A stretch of DNA of 64,000 nucleotides from assembly GCA_942492055.1 (NCBI GenBank), contig CALODP010000019.1:186001-250000 (forward strand). The letters run 5' to 3'. The stretch comes from CALODP01 sp942492055. Lineage in GTDB: Bacteria; Bacteroidota; Ignavibacteria; Ignavibacteriales; Melioribacteraceae. The notes under the pieces are model-generated. The model made no database searches, was not told the DNA's origin, and saw only the letters and a list, made by a program, of their open reading frames with translations. The stretch's first letter is position 1. Every line of letters starts with the position of its first letter. A program made the translations under genes and the position numbers. Below, piece after piece: positions 8,119 to 17,507 of the stretch.

Positions 8119-8780
8119 TGAGAAAGAAGGTGTTATTAATAGCAGTCAGTTGTAAAGAGGGCGGTTTATGTCCAGGAGGACTTGATTTAGACGACCCTAG
8201 CAAATGGATTAGAATAGTTAAAGATGATGGTCATGCAGGTGCAGTGCAAGGACATGAAATTGACTTTGCAAAACCTCTTGACATTATTGAATTTGATGGC
8301 AGACCAATGCCTCAAGGTAAACAACAAGAAAATTGGGTTATTGATAATGGTTCTTGCAAGAATAAAGGTAAAGGACAATTGAAAAATGGAAACGGAACAG
8401 ACAAAGAAATTCTTGATTGGGCATATAAAAAATACGCTTATAAAGGTTTTTGGGGAAATTACAGAGCATTTTTAAATGAACAGGAATTTGATAATGTGAA
8501 TGCGCCCTCTGAGTCTATTATGAAAGTATCCAATGTGCGAATTTACAAAAATGATAAGGAAAAGGCGAAAATTGATTTTGATTGGTCTGGTGCTAAATTC
8601 AGTATTAAGTGGGTTTCTATGACTGACCAAGATTTTTATGACAAGATAAAACAGGGTGACGTTACATTTGATAATGCATATATTGTAACTTCAATACCAA
8701 AAGAAATTGATGATTGGGTACATCCTGAAACAGGTGTAAAACGAGCATATAAATTTGTAAGTAAAGTTTATAATATTTAA
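8118..8780 (+). CDS. Probable dual OB-fold domain protein
   Basis: A 220-residue soluble protein beginning KVLLIAVSCKEGGLCPGGLD and followed by KWIRIV, IDFAKPLDIIEFDG and, near the end, FDNAYIVTSIPKEIDDWVHP. The pattern resembles proteins I remember being named dual OB domain-containing, but I could not search, so the name is tentative. OB folds usually bind single-stranded nucleic acid. Its start is fused to the stop of the second DUF488 gene (TAATG), making it the fourth gene of a tightly coupled operon. It shares the operon's low GC. No catalytic motif is obvious. Confidence 0.5.
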   Translation: MRKKVLLIAVSCKEGGLCPGGLDLDDPSKWIRIVKDDGHAGAVQGHEIDFAKPLDIIEFDGRPMPQGKQQENWVIDNGSCKNKGKGQLKNGNGTDKEILDWAYKKYAYKGFWGNYRAFLNEQEFDNVNAPSESIMKVSNVRIYKNDKEKAKIDFDWSGAKFSIKWVSMTDQDFYDKIKQGDVTFDNAYIVTSIPKEIDDWVHPETGVKRAYKFVSKVYNI

Positions 8781-8951
8781 TTTAAAAGGCCTAATCACAC
8801 AACAATGTTGATGAAACATTTAGAAATTAGATCTCTATCTAACCTTTTAGATCGAATCAAAAAGTAGCTATGATTTAATAGAAATTTGCTTCGAAATACC
8901 TAACATTTCAATCACATAGCCGTTAGATGTGAAATAAAATTTTGAATAATA

Positions 8952-9860
8952 ATGACTCATAATAAGAAAAAAATTTCGCCCCAAGCGATCATGGCTCTAA
9001 AAGAAGCCCTATCTGTTATTTTTTGGAAGAAAAATGACTTAAAGGATTTCCTTAAGTTAACTATAGGAAAAAAAGCAATTATTTCTACTATTAATTGGGA
9101 TGTCCTTAAAAGAGAGAGCGTTAAAGAACTAATAGAACGAATGACTTCACGAAATGATTTGTATGAGAATGATTTAATGGCTCTATTATTAGCGGTAACA
9201 GACATGACTGATTTTCAACAATTGGAATATTGGGATGAAGATGGTAGCAAGAGAGAAAGAGCCCAAAAGGCTGTTGAACAATTAAGAAGACACACTATAG
9301 GATATATTCAATTAACTAAAGAACAAGAAGAAGCTAAAAAAAGACGACTCGAAACAGAACAGAAGATTGCTAAAAATAAATCTCTTGAAACAGAGCTAAT
9401 AGAGCTCAAAAACCTCTTTAACACCCTAGTTTTAAACAATAACTCCCAACAACGCGGTTTTCAATTCGAAAAATTCTTAAATGACTTGTTCCTTCTGTAT
9501 GAATTAGATCCCAAAGGTTCATTTAAAAATCATGGAGAACAAATAGATGGAGCTTTTACATTTGATGGTACAGACTATCTCCTTGAAGCAAAGTGGAAGC
9601 AACAGGTAAATAGAACAGATTTAGCTTCATTTACCTTTAAAGTTGAGGGAAAACTGAGAATTACCATTGGTTTACTTATAACAGTGAACGGTTTAACTAC
9701 TGAAGCAATATCTTCTGATTTCAAATCAATAATAATAATGGATGGTTCCGATTTAGTAGCAATTTTAGATGGAAGAGTGAGCTTGCCTGATTTGTTGTAT
9801 AAAAAAAGAAGAAAAGCAAGTGAAACCGGCAATATATTTGTCACATATAATAAATTATAA
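8952..9860 (+). CDS. Mrr-like restriction endonuclease-fold protein
   Basis: A 302-residue protein. Residues about 120-150 form a charged coiled coil. The C-terminal domain has FEKFLNDLFLLYEL, then QIDGAFTFDGTDYLLEAKWK, which fits the PD-(D/E)xK nuclease core (D, then E-A-K nine or so residues later) as in Mrr-type enzymes, followed by a strand-rich LLITVNG segment. Such proteins cut modified or foreign DNA; that is family knowledge. It lies 171 bases after the DUF488/OB operon on the same strand, with AT-rich composition, so it may belong to the same accessory island. No partner methylase is visible. The nearby start is plausible but has no clear SD. Confidence 0.65.
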   Translation: MTHNKKKISPQAIMALKEALSVIFWKKNDLKDFLKLTIGKKAIISTINWDVLKRESVKELIERMTSRNDLYENDLMALLLAVTDMTDFQQLEYWDEDGSKRERAQKAVEQLRRHTIGYIQLTKEQEEAKKRRLETEQKIAKNKSLETELIELKNLFNTLVLNNNSQQRGFQFEKFLNDLFLLYELDPKGSFKNHGEQIDGAFTFDGTDYLLEAKWKQQVNRTDLASFTFKVEGKLRITIGLLITVNGLTTEAISSDFKSIIIMDGSDLVAILDGRVSLPDLLYKKRRKASETGNIFVTYNKL

Positions 9861-9974
9861 TAATGCACGAAAACACAACTGCGGGGCATAGCACTTGCCA
9901 CGATTCTGCTCTGCCGGCTTCACAAACATTGCACATTTATTTGTTTCATGTATCTTCTTTCTTTTATCTTTTTC

Positions 9975-10508
9975 CTACACCTTAAGCTTTCTATTTATCA
10001 TCCGGATTATTTCATCAATGTTTTGGGCGTGGCTTACCAATCCGGTTTTTCTTTTTTCTATTGTTATCCTCTCCTCCATCGGGGTTGTTACTCTTTTCCA
10101 CATCTCTCCGTGGCATATTATCTCTTTCTCGGGGATCAGGTTCTTGTTTATTAATTCCCAGACCATCGCTAGTTCGAGGAGAGTTCCCGTTCCTCCCCGT
10201 AGTACAATATAGGCTTCCCCAAGTTCAACAAGTTTTTCTATCCGCTTCATTAAAGAGACACATTCGATATTCTTAGTAAGAAAAGGATTCGGCCTCCCTT
10301 TGAAAATACCAACGGTTATGCCGATTGCTTCTCCGCCGGTTTCCGTAGCCCCTTTCGATACTCCTTCCATTATTCCCGAATAGCCACCGGTGCAAACCGA
10401 GTAGCCTTCGGCACCAAGTCTTTTACCTAACTCGTAGGCAAACCGGTACTCTTCCTCCCCGGGGCGTGGAATAGAACTTCCGAATACTGTTATTATTTTC
10501 TGTGTCAT
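9975..10508 (-). CDS. LOG family protein (nucleotide 5'-monophosphate phosphoribohydrolase)
   Basis: A 177-residue Rossmann-like protein starting ITVFGSSIPRPGE, with VCTGGYSGIMEGVSKGA and, centrally, LRGGTGTLLELAMVWE, which fits the PGGxGTxxE phosphate/active-site motif of LOG proteins (first Pro replaced by Arg). LOG enzymes remove ribose-5-phosphate from nucleoside monophosphates such as cytokinin precursors; the bacterial role is often unclear. Its ATG overlaps the stop of the upstream YjbQ gene by four bases (ATGA), so the pair is co-translated. It ends the minus-strand unit facing the accessory island. Confidence 0.85.
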   Translation of the reverse strand: MTQKIITVFGSSIPRPGEEEYRFAYELGKRLGAEGYSVCTGGYSGIMEGVSKGATETGGEAIGITVGIFKGRPNPFLTKNIECVSLMKRIEKLVELGEAYIVLRGGTGTLLELAMVWELINKNLIPEKEIICHGEMWKRVTTPMEERITIEKRKTGLVSHAQNIDEIIRMINRKLKV

Positions 10509-10927
10509 CTTACACCTGTAAATTGAGTTATTACTCTTCTCTTTCGCGGACGATTGTCGAAGTCGATAAATATGATTTGTTGCCAGGTTCCCAATAGTAA
10601 TTTGCCCTCCTTAAAGGGGACCGTAAAGGAGGCTCCCTGCAACGCGGCTCTTACGTGAGAGTAGCCGTTTCCGTCGTGCCAGGTTTCATCATGGAGATAT
10701 TTCCCTTTTGAGGGGATAATTCGCTCAAAAAAGTTTGGATAATCATGCAAAAGGCCTGGCTCGTATTCTATGGTAGTAATACCGGCCGTAGCCCCGGGAA
10801 CAAAGGCCAAAACCGATCCTTCGGTTAGCAAAGTTTTTTTCAACAAACGCTCAATATTTTCGGTTATATCAATTATTTCGGTATTCCCTTTGGTAGTGAC
10901 GGAAAACTCTTTCGTAATAATCTCCAT
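10505..10927 (-). CDS. YjbQ / UPF0047 family protein
   Basis: A 140-residue protein from the ATG at 10927, chosen because GAGGAGG stands seven bases upstream; a longer frame to 10993 lacks an SD. Family signatures are LHDETWHDGNGYSHVRAAL, with conserved histidines, and LLLGTWQQIIFIDFDNRPRKR. The fold is a trimeric beta-barrel; the E. coli member has weak thiamine-phosphate synthase activity, but the physiological role is uncertain. It is translationally coupled to the LOG gene downstream. Confidence 0.85.
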   Translation of the reverse strand: MEIITKEFSVTTKGNTEIIDITENIERLLKKTLLTEGSVLAFVPGATAGITTIEYEPGLLHDYPNFFERIIPSKGKYLHDETWHDGNGYSHVRAALQGASFTVPFKEGKLLLGTWQQIIFIDFDNRPRKRRVITQFTGVR

Positions 10928-11079
10928 GAGAACCTCCTCTTTTCCGAAAGAATATAAATAAATAATTTTTGCATAGCTATTGATAATAGACACAATGTCA
11001 ACTATTTTACTCGGAAGTATTGTGTAATTTTGATAAATTTCACTGCGTTTTTTTACATCACTAAATCAAAGGACGGAAT

Positions 11080-12282
11080 ATGCTAGCAAAAGATTACATC
11101 GAGATGGAAGAACAGTTTGGCGCTCACAACTACCATCCATTAGATGTTGTCATTGAAAGAGCGGAAGGAATTTGGGTATACGATGTGGAAGGAAATAAGT
11201 ATATGGACTGTTTGGCAGCTTATTCGGCTGTTAACCAGGGTCATTGTCATCCCAGGATAGTAAAAGCGTTAAAGGATCAAGCGGATAAGGTTACTTTAAC
11301 ATCAAGAGCTTTTAGAAACAGTCAGCTTCCACTACTCTATAAAGAACTATCGGAATTAACAGGGTATCCGATGATTCTCCCGATGAACTCCGGCGCGGAA
11401 GCTGTTGAAACAGCTCTGAAAGCAGCTAGAAAATGGGGATACAAAATAAAAGGTGTAGCTGAAAATCAAGCGGAGATTATCACATGCACCAATAATTTTG
11501 CGGGTAGAACCATTTCGATTATAAGTTTTTCAACCGAAGATCAATATAAAGATGGTTTCGGTCCTTTAACTCCGGGATTCAAGACCGTAGAGTACGGAAA
11601 CATCGAAGATCTGAAGAAAGCTATCACTCCTAATACTGTTGCCTTTATGGTAGAGCCGATACAGGGAGAAGGTGGCGTGGTTGTTCCTCCGGCAGGATAT
11701 CTGGAAGAAGCCTACAATTTGTGTAAAGAGAACAATGTACTTTTCGTTGCCGATGAAATTCAATCCGGCTTGGGAAGAAGCGGAAAGCTATTTGCTTATA
11801 TGCACGAAAAAGTTTGCCCCGATATGGTTACAATAGGTAAAGCCCTATCAGGTGGCTGCTACGCTGTTTCGGCTGTATTAGGTTCGAAAGAGGTTCTCGG
11901 CGTATTCAACCCGGGAGATCACGGATCAACATTCGGTGGTAATCCTCTTGGAGCAGCAGTAGCGAGAGAAGCTGTAAAAGTATTGGTCGAAGAAAATCTG
12001 ATAGAAAAGTCTGACGAATTAGGAAGATATTTCATAGACCAGTTAAGAACTATTCCTTCGTCTCACATAAAAGAAGTTCGCGGAAAAGGATTATTTATAG
12101 GGGTTGAGTTAAAGCCGGAAGCCGGCGGCGCCCGTAGATTCTGCGAAGCTTTAATGGGGAAAGGAATTCTTTGTAAGGAAACTCACGAGAACGTTATCAG
12201 ATTCGCTCCTCCTTTGGTGATAAAGAAGGAAGAGATCGATTGGGCTCTTGAGCACATCGGAGAAGTTCTAACAACTTTATAA
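11080..12282 (+). CDS. rocD: Ornithine--oxo-acid aminotransferase
   Basis: A 400-residue fold-type I PLP enzyme, the normal length for the family. Diagnostic sequence includes NYHPLDVVIERAEGIWVYD near the start, MNSGAEAVETALKAARKWGY for the phosphate-binding region, VEPIQGEGGVVVP, ADEIQSGLGRSGK and the PLP lysine in TIGKALSGG (about 255). It transfers the delta-amino group of ornithine to 2-oxoglutarate, giving glutamate semialdehyde for proline or glutamate. SD: GGACGG precedes the ATG by six bases. It is followed by a bidirectional terminator and appears monocistronic. Confidence 0.93.
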   Translation: MLAKDYIEMEEQFGAHNYHPLDVVIERAEGIWVYDVEGNKYMDCLAAYSAVNQGHCHPRIVKALKDQADKVTLTSRAFRNSQLPLLYKELSELTGYPMILPMNSGAEAVETALKAARKWGYKIKGVAENQAEIITCTNNFAGRTISIISFSTEDQYKDGFGPLTPGFKTVEYGNIEDLKKAITPNTVAFMVEPIQGEGGVVVPPAGYLEEAYNLCKENNVLFVADEIQSGLGRSGKLFAYMHEKVCPDMVTIGKALSGGCYAVSAVLGSKEVLGVFNPGDHGSTFGGNPLGAAVAREAVKVLVEENLIEKSDELGRYFIDQLRTIPSSHIKEVRGKGLFIGVELKPEAGGARRFCEALMGKGILCKETHENVIRFAPPLVIKKEEIDWALEHIGEVLTTL

Positions 12283-12287
12283 AGTAA

Positions 12288-12320
12288 AAAAGGATTGGCC
12301 TTTGCCAATCCTTTTCTTTT
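12288..12320. terminator. Bidirectional terminator
   Basis: AAAAGGATTGGC at 12288-12299 pairs with GCCAATCCTTTT at 12304-12315 over a four-base loop. Flanking A and T runs allow it to serve both rocD (+) and the histidine kinase (-), whose stop is at 12319-12321. Confidence 0.9.
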
Positions 12321-14727
12321 AATATCTTCTAAAAAGCCACTGATCTATAGTCATCTTCATAAAATTTATATTAATCGGTTTCGCGATATAATCATCCATA
12401 CCTGAGGCAAGACATTTTTCACGATCCTTCATGCTGGAATGAGCCGTAACAGCAATAATCGGGACATTCTTCGATGGGGAATCCAGTTCTCTGATCATCT
12501 TTGTAGCTGTTAGTCCGTCCATATCGGGCATTTCAATATCCATCAAGACAAGATGGAAACGACCTGACTTAACGGCGTTAATCGCGTCAGTTCCGTTATC
12601 AACAGCCTCAACCTCATAGCCACTCTCGGAAAGAAGCTTCAGCTCAACCTTTTGACTAATAGGATTATCTTCCACCAAAAGAAGGCGTCGTTTACCGTTA
12701 TCCTCTTCATCAATAACGTTATAAAATTCTTCGGTTACTTCCGATTGAATTTCTTTTTCTACTTCTTCTTCTATCTTTTTTTGCAATTCCTCTTCGGGGT
12801 TTTCTTCTTTCTCTTCCGGTTTTGTCGTTTCTATTTCAACTTCTTCTACAATCTCTTCCTTTACCTCAGGTTCGGAATAGGTTGGAGGGACATGTAATTC
12901 GTGATGCTTTGGCTCTTCAATAGAAGTATCTTCATGTTTCTTCATTACAACAGTGAATACTACTTTTGTCCCGGCGTTCTCTTCGCTATCTACATTAATT
13001 TCTCCACCCATAAGGTTTACCAATTCCTTACAGATCATCAAACCTAATCCGGTTCCTTCTTTTCTGGCCCATTTCTTATCTTTAACTTGAGAATAGGGTT
13101 TGAACAATAGAGGTAATTTTTCTCTTGGAATTCCCCTACCGGTATCAAAAACAGTTACGCGAAAACGAATCTTCGAATTAACAACATCGAACAATTCCAG
13201 CTTAATTCCGGCTTCCCCCTTTTCGGTATATTTAACGGCGTTCCCAAGCAGATTAACAAGAACCTGACGGAAGCGGGTAGAATCTCCGATTACAGTTTCG
13301 GGAATACGATCATCCAATTCCAGACGAAGGTTCAAATCTTTTGCGCGAGCTGTAGGATTAAGAATAGAGACTGCCTTTTGTGCCTCTTCCTTAATACTCA
13401 TATCATCTTCATCCAGCTCCATTTTACCCGCTTCAATTTTGGAGATATCAAGAATATTATTAATGATATCGAGAAGTGAGTCGGCGGAAACTCTGGCGTT
13501 TCTGGCGAAGTCTCTCAGTTCCTCTTCGGAAGTGAAGAGCCCTTGCTCAATAAGAGTAAGGAAACCGGCAATAGAATTGATCGGCGTTTTAATTTCGTGA
13601 CTCATGCTGGCCAGGAACTGGGTTTTTATGTTGCTTGTATATTGCGCGGAATTTGCTTTTGTAACATTCGATTTTCTTTCTGCCCGAAGCTCTTCGAGCA
13701 TCTTTTTCTTCTCTTCTTCTGCTCTGACCTGGCCGGTAATATCTTGCAAACTTCCTTCGAATATAAGCTGTTTGTCATCATCATCAGTTATAACTCTCGC
13801 GTTAATTTTGGCTATTATTACTGCGCCGTCTTTTCGCTTAAGAGTTACTTTATAGTTTTTAACTCTTTTTTGTCTTTCGAGGAGTTTTTGTAATTCGGAT
13901 CTTTCTTCTTTATTGTGGTAAAATTCTTCGGCCTTTAGCTGCAACAAATCTTCCTTTTTCGAGTACCCAAGCAATTTAACCATCGCCGGATTCGCGTAAA
14001 TAATTTTTCCGTCGAATGAAATCTGGAAAAAACCGTCGGAAGAATAGGTAATCATATCAAGAAATTTCACGAGTCCTTTTTCACTTTCGGAAATATCATT
14101 TTCACCCTCTTTCTCCTTCTTCGAAAGATTCGCGCCGACACTCTTTTTGTTCTTAGCTCCCGCAACAGCAGCAATTAGAGAAACAATACTTAAGAGGACA
14201 ACAGCCAGGAGAGTTTCGGATATTAAAGAAAATTGAGTAAACAGAGTTTTATTCAAAAACAGGGTAACGCTTAACAACAAAATGTATGTGATTACCGAAA
14301 ATATTTGATTTATTATCTTCCACCCGATTGTAAGTCCCACCAAAACCAAAATCAAACCTATCACAATCGCGTTTATTTGAAACGAATCGGGGAGATAATA
14401 GACAACAAAGGCGGAAGAGGCAATAATAGTAGTTAATAAAGAATGGACTAGCACATTTGAGTTTCTCTTCCCAAAATCACTCTGAGATAAAACCAAGATT
14501 ATAAATGATAAGACAGTAGAAAAAAGTCTTATGAAATAGACAGTATAAGTATTAGATACCAGATTTCTGACCTCGAAAACCAGAGAGAGGAGACCGGATA
14601 TGGCTGTAAGAATAGCGATAATTTTCAATGAGGTCAGCTCAAAACGAGAAGCCTCAATAACCTTTTCACGAGCTTTTTCTTTCTTTTTATTCTTCTTATT
14701 TTCCTTACTCATAACTTCCCAATACAT
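12319..14727 (-). CDS. Hybrid sensor histidine kinase with PAS and receiver domains
   Basis: An 802-residue membrane kinase. A Lys/Glu-rich N-terminus precedes about six membrane helices (residues about 33-190), a PAS domain (about 210-330), an HisKA dimerisation helix with phospho-accepting His in FLASMSHEIKTPINSIAGF, an HATPase with DTGRGIP and GTGLGL boxes, a Glu/Val-rich acidic linker (about 615-680), and a receiver domain with the phospho-Asp in LVLMDIEMPDMDG. The absence of a separate response regulator or HPt gene nearby means the output partner is elsewhere. An alternative start at 14712 is possible. Signal is unknown. Confidence 0.9.
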   Translation of the reverse strand: MYWEVMSKENKKNKKKEKAREKVIEASRFELTSLKIIAILTAISGLLSLVFEVRNLVSNTYTVYFIRLFSTVLSFIILVLSQSDFGKRNSNVLVHSLLTTIIASSAFVVYYLPDSFQINAIVIGLILVLVGLTIGWKIINQIFSVITYILLLSVTLFLNKTLFTQFSLISETLLAVVLLSIVSLIAAVAGAKNKKSVGANLSKKEKEGENDISESEKGLVKFLDMITYSSDGFFQISFDGKIIYANPAMVKLLGYSKKEDLLQLKAEEFYHNKEERSELQKLLERQKRVKNYKVTLKRKDGAVIIAKINARVITDDDDKQLIFEGSLQDITGQVRAEEEKKKMLEELRAERKSNVTKANSAQYTSNIKTQFLASMSHEIKTPINSIAGFLTLIEQGLFTSEEELRDFARNARVSADSLLDIINNILDISKIEAGKMELDEDDMSIKEEAQKAVSILNPTARAKDLNLRLELDDRIPETVIGDSTRFRQVLVNLLGNAVKYTEKGEAGIKLELFDVVNSKIRFRVTVFDTGRGIPREKLPLLFKPYSQVKDKKWARKEGTGLGLMICKELVNLMGGEINVDSEENAGTKVVFTVVMKKHEDTSIEEPKHHELHVPPTYSEPEVKEEIVEEVEIETTKPEEKEENPEEELQKKIEEEVEKEIQSEVTEEFYNVIDEEDNGKRRLLLVEDNPISQKVELKLLSESGYEVEAVDNGTDAINAVKSGRFHLVLMDIEMPDMDGLTATKMIRELDSPSKNVPIIAVTAHSSMKDREKCLASGMDDYIAKPININFMKMTIDQWLFRRY

Positions 14728-14877
14728 TTCATAACATACAAATATATTATTATCGATAATTTTCCAATAATTATAATAATCTTTCCCTATATTTCGTAAC
14801 TTTCTGTCTCAAGCGAATAATCACCGCAACTAGACAAATCTTAACGAAGGAATTTAATCAAAATTTAGAAGAAATGT

Positions 14878-15444
14878 ATGACTGATATACTTTATAACAT
14901 TGACCTTACCATTTTCTATTTTATCAATCACACGATTTCCAACTCATTATTCGATAAGTTTTTTGTTTACATCACCAATGTAAAGCATTGGTATCTGGTT
15001 TATTTGATTTTTCTCGGAATTCTCATATTCAAAGGAGGAAAAAGGGGGAAAATAGCGGCTCTCGGCGCTATACTCGTTATTGCGTTGTCAGATCAACTAA
15101 GCAGTCAATTTTTGAAACATCTTTTCGAAAGAGTTCGTCCCTGTATTGCGTTGGAAGATGTTCGTCTTTTGGTCGGGAAAAAGAGTTCTTTTTCATTTCC
15201 ATCCTCTCATGCCGTAAACAATTTTGCCATAGCAACTTTTTTTTCTATACTATACAAGCAATATCGTTGGATTTTATTTACTATCGCTTTTTTGGTCGCG
15301 TTTTCAAGACCCTACATAGGGGTTCATTATCCCTCTGATATTTTTGTAGGGGCACTACTTGGAATTGGAGTAGGCTACCTCATTGCCCGTCTGGCATTGT
15401 TTGTAGAGAACAAAATCGAAAAGAAAAATAATGTTGAGGTATAA
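14878..15444 (+). CDS. PAP2 family membrane phosphatase
   Basis: A 188-residue protein with four to five membrane helices. It has the three PAP2 motifs in order: KHLFERVRPC (K-x6-RP), FPSSHAVN (PSxH) and SRPYIGVHYPSD (SR-x5-H-x3-D). Such enzymes dephosphorylate phosphatidate, undecaprenyl diphosphate or lipid A at the membrane. The next gene, AMP nucleosidase, starts one base after its stop, so the two are probably co-transcribed. Substrate cannot be told from sequence. Confidence 0.88.
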   Translation: MTDILYNIDLTIFYFINHTISNSLFDKFFVYITNVKHWYLVYLIFLGILIFKGGKRGKIAALGAILVIALSDQLSSQFLKHLFERVRPCIALEDVRLLVGKKSSFSFPSSHAVNNFAIATFFSILYKQYRWILFTIAFLVAFSRPYIGVHYPSDIFVGALLGIGVGYLIARLALFVENKIEKKNNVEV

Positions 15445-15445
15445 A

Positions 15446-16222
15446 ATGATGACATCAAAACTTGATATAGCTAAAAACTGGCTCCCGAGATATACCGGAG
15501 CGAAAATTGACGAGTTGGGTGAGTACATCCTCATCACAAATTTTTACAACTATGTTACGAAATTTGCGGACATGTTTAATTGTGATGTAAAAGGGATCGG
15601 TAATCCTATGCAGGCAGCCACAAACAACGACGGATTGTCGATAATCAATTTCGGTATTGGTTCGGCGAATGCCGCAACAATAATGGATCTGCTTATCGCA
15701 AGGAATCCCAAAGGAGTATTATTCCTAGGGAAATGTGGCGGACTAAAGCAATCAACGGACATCGGACATTTTATTCTCCCTACGGCCGCCATCAGAGGTG
15801 ACGGAACGGGTGAAGATTATATGCCAATGGAAGTACCGGCACTTCCTTCCTTTAAGTTACATAAATTTGTATCGGATAAAATAATTGCTCATAAACAAGA
15901 ATATAGAACCGGCGTAGTATACACCACAAATCGAAGATTGTGGGAATGGGATGATGAGTTCAAAGATTATCTTAACATGATAGGAGCAATTGGCATTGAC
16001 ATGGAAACCGCTACCATTTTCACAGTGGGATACGCCAATCATATCAATAGAGGAGCTCTCCTATTGGTTTCCGATTTACCAATGATTCCGGAAGGAGTAA
16101 AGACGGAAGAATCGGACAAGAAAGTCACACAACAATTTGTCGATCTCCACTTGAAGATAGGAATTGAAGCGATGACCGAACTGGAAAGTAAAGGAGAGCC
16201 GATTAAGCATTATCGTTATTGA
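15446..16222 (+). CDS. AMP nucleosidase
   Basis: About 258 residues from ATG 15446, chosen because GAGG at 15436-15439 is well spaced; an in-frame ATG at 15431 lies inside the PAP2 gene. It is a nucleoside phosphorylase-fold protein with SIINFGIGSANAATIMDLL, LFLGKCGGL, and the purine/ribose site IGIDMETATIF. The length and the ending GEPIKHYRY fit the short Bacteroidetes-type AMP nucleosidase, which splits AMP to adenine and ribose 5-phosphate. That lineage assignment is from memory of the family. Confidence 0.82.
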   Translation: MMTSKLDIAKNWLPRYTGAKIDELGEYILITNFYNYVTKFADMFNCDVKGIGNPMQAATNNDGLSIINFGIGSANAATIMDLLIARNPKGVLFLGKCGGLKQSTDIGHFILPTAAIRGDGTGEDYMPMEVPALPSFKLHKFVSDKIIAHKQEYRTGVVYTTNRRLWEWDDEFKDYLNMIGAIGIDMETATIFTVGYANHINRGALLLVSDLPMIPEGVKTEESDKKVTQQFVDLHLKIGIEAMTELESKGEPIKHYRY

Positions 16223-16290
16223 CGAAGAATGGCTTGATACTTGTTGTTATAAGTAATAATCGTTATTTGTAATATTATTGAGGTGAAATA

Positions 16291-16728
16291 ATGAAAAAGA
16301 ATTTATTCCCGATGACTTTATGTCTGATGCTGCTTTTTTCGTTCGTTTCATTCGGGCAGACAAATAAAGAGATATCCGAATTAAAATCGACCATGACACA
16401 AATCTTTGATTTATGCCAAGCCAATAACTTCGAAAAAGCGGGAAATTTCTTTGTTTACACAGGAAAAGATAAAAACAGATATTACAATGACGTATACAAT
16501 CTGAAAAAGAAATCGGAAGCAAATAAAGTAAAGAGACTCGTAAGAAAGATAAAAGCTTTCTTTAAGATCAGTGATACTCAGGAAATTATCTCGGTAAAAA
16601 AGAGAGAAGAATCAGGGGTAAACCTTTACGATTTGGAAGTAACTTTTACTAGCGGTAGTCAAAAACTTACCACCAAGTTTTCCTTTATTAAATTAGGCAA
16701 TAAATTTTTATTAGCTGAAATACATTAG
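16291..16728 (+). CDS. Small exported protein of unknown function
   Basis: A 145-residue protein with a clear Sec signal peptide: basic start MKKNLF, a hydrophobic core and a cleavage-like SFGQ at about 22. The mature part is an alpha+beta domain with a Lys-rich middle (about 70-90) and reads like an NTF2/DUF4878-type fold, but I cannot name a family. SD: TTGAGGTG before the ATG. A terminator follows. Confidence 0.6.
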   Translation: MKKNLFPMTLCLMLLFSFVSFGQTNKEISELKSTMTQIFDLCQANNFEKAGNFFVYTGKDKNRYYNDVYNLKKKSEANKVKRLVRKIKAFFKISDTQEIISVKKREESGVNLYDLEVTFTSGSQKLTTKFSFIKLGNKFLLAEIH

Positions 16729-16732
16729 TCTG

Positions 16733-16757
16733 AAGCCGGATTCTTATCCGGCTTTTA
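16733..16757. terminator. Hairpin terminator between convergent genes
   Basis: AAGCCGGAT at 16733-16741 pairs with ATCCGGCTT at 16746-16754 over a four-base loop, followed by TTT. It lies at the junction of the small exported protein and the minus-strand gene ending at 16744. Confidence 0.75.
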
Positions 16758-17361
16758 TGCTTTTAATAGGAACTTGTTCCTCTTTTTGGGATAGAAAATC
16801 AATTCCCTTCTGTTCGATTGTCCATGTAGCGTTTTCTTCGTCCACTTTAATCAATTCCATTTTTACCATGTTCAACTTTTCAGCTTGAATCTCATCCCTA
16901 ATAGAATCGGAAATTGCCCCGAGACCGCTTCCTCCCAATTTGAAGTAATTTACAATATACTCTTCTATCTCTTTCGCTTTTGCGTTACCACCCAAGTATA
17001 TCAATCCCTTTAGAATAGGCATCCTAAGATGAGTTGCCGGTATTCCCTTTTCTTTCTCAGGCTGTTTGGTCTCCATAGTTTTTAACAAGGCCGGCTTTTT
17101 AAAACTATACTCACTTTCATTCGAAAACTTATCAAAATGATTTTTGAAACTTCCCATACTTTTCTGAAGATCGGAAAAACTTCTTTCCAGAGGGATAATT
17201 TTGTTAATCAGATCCTGAGCTTTTTCGAGAGACCCTTTAAGAACTTCTTCTGAGCTCTTATTCTTTAAGGCATGAATATAAGCTGTAATATCCTTATCGA
17301 TCGAAGTGAAAGTTCTTTCAATTTCTTCTCCTTTTAAGGATAGATATTTGTCAACGCCCAT
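16744..17361 (-). CDS. Coiled-coil protein with C-terminal winged-helix-like domain
   Basis: A 205-residue soluble protein I do not recognise. Residues 1-75 are helical and charged (coiled coil). A spacer follows, then about residues 110-195 look like a winged helix, with MPILKGLIYLGGNAKAKEIEEYI, a recognition-like segment and ENATWTIEQKGIDFL as the wing. That arrangement resembles the N-terminal modules of restriction-system proteins and some regulators. The start is supported by GGAGG seven bases upstream. It stands alone, convergent with the preceding gene. Confidence 0.55.
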   Translation of the reverse strand: MGVDKYLSLKGEEIERTFTSIDKDITAYIHALKNKSSEEVLKGSLEKAQDLINKIIPLERSFSDLQKSMGSFKNHFDKFSNESEYSFKKPALLKTMETKQPEKEKGIPATHLRMPILKGLIYLGGNAKAKEIEEYIVNYFKLGGSGLGAISDSIRDEIQAEKLNMVKMELIKVDEENATWTIEQKGIDFLSQKEEQVPIKSIKAG

Positions 17362-17507
17362 GTAATCCTCCGTTTATATTTGCTTAATTCTTTCCAAATT
17401 GTATGCCTATTAATAATTTTTTCGCTGTTTTGTAAAAATATTAGTCCGGTTATTGTATTAATGGAGATAAATAAGCATTTTTATTAGGAAAACATCAGCG
17501 AGGGCGC

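Noticed and set aside
12652..12897. Phe-rich plus-strand frame inside the histidine kinase gene
   Set aside because: It is the antisense shadow of the kinase's Glu/Lys-rich linker.
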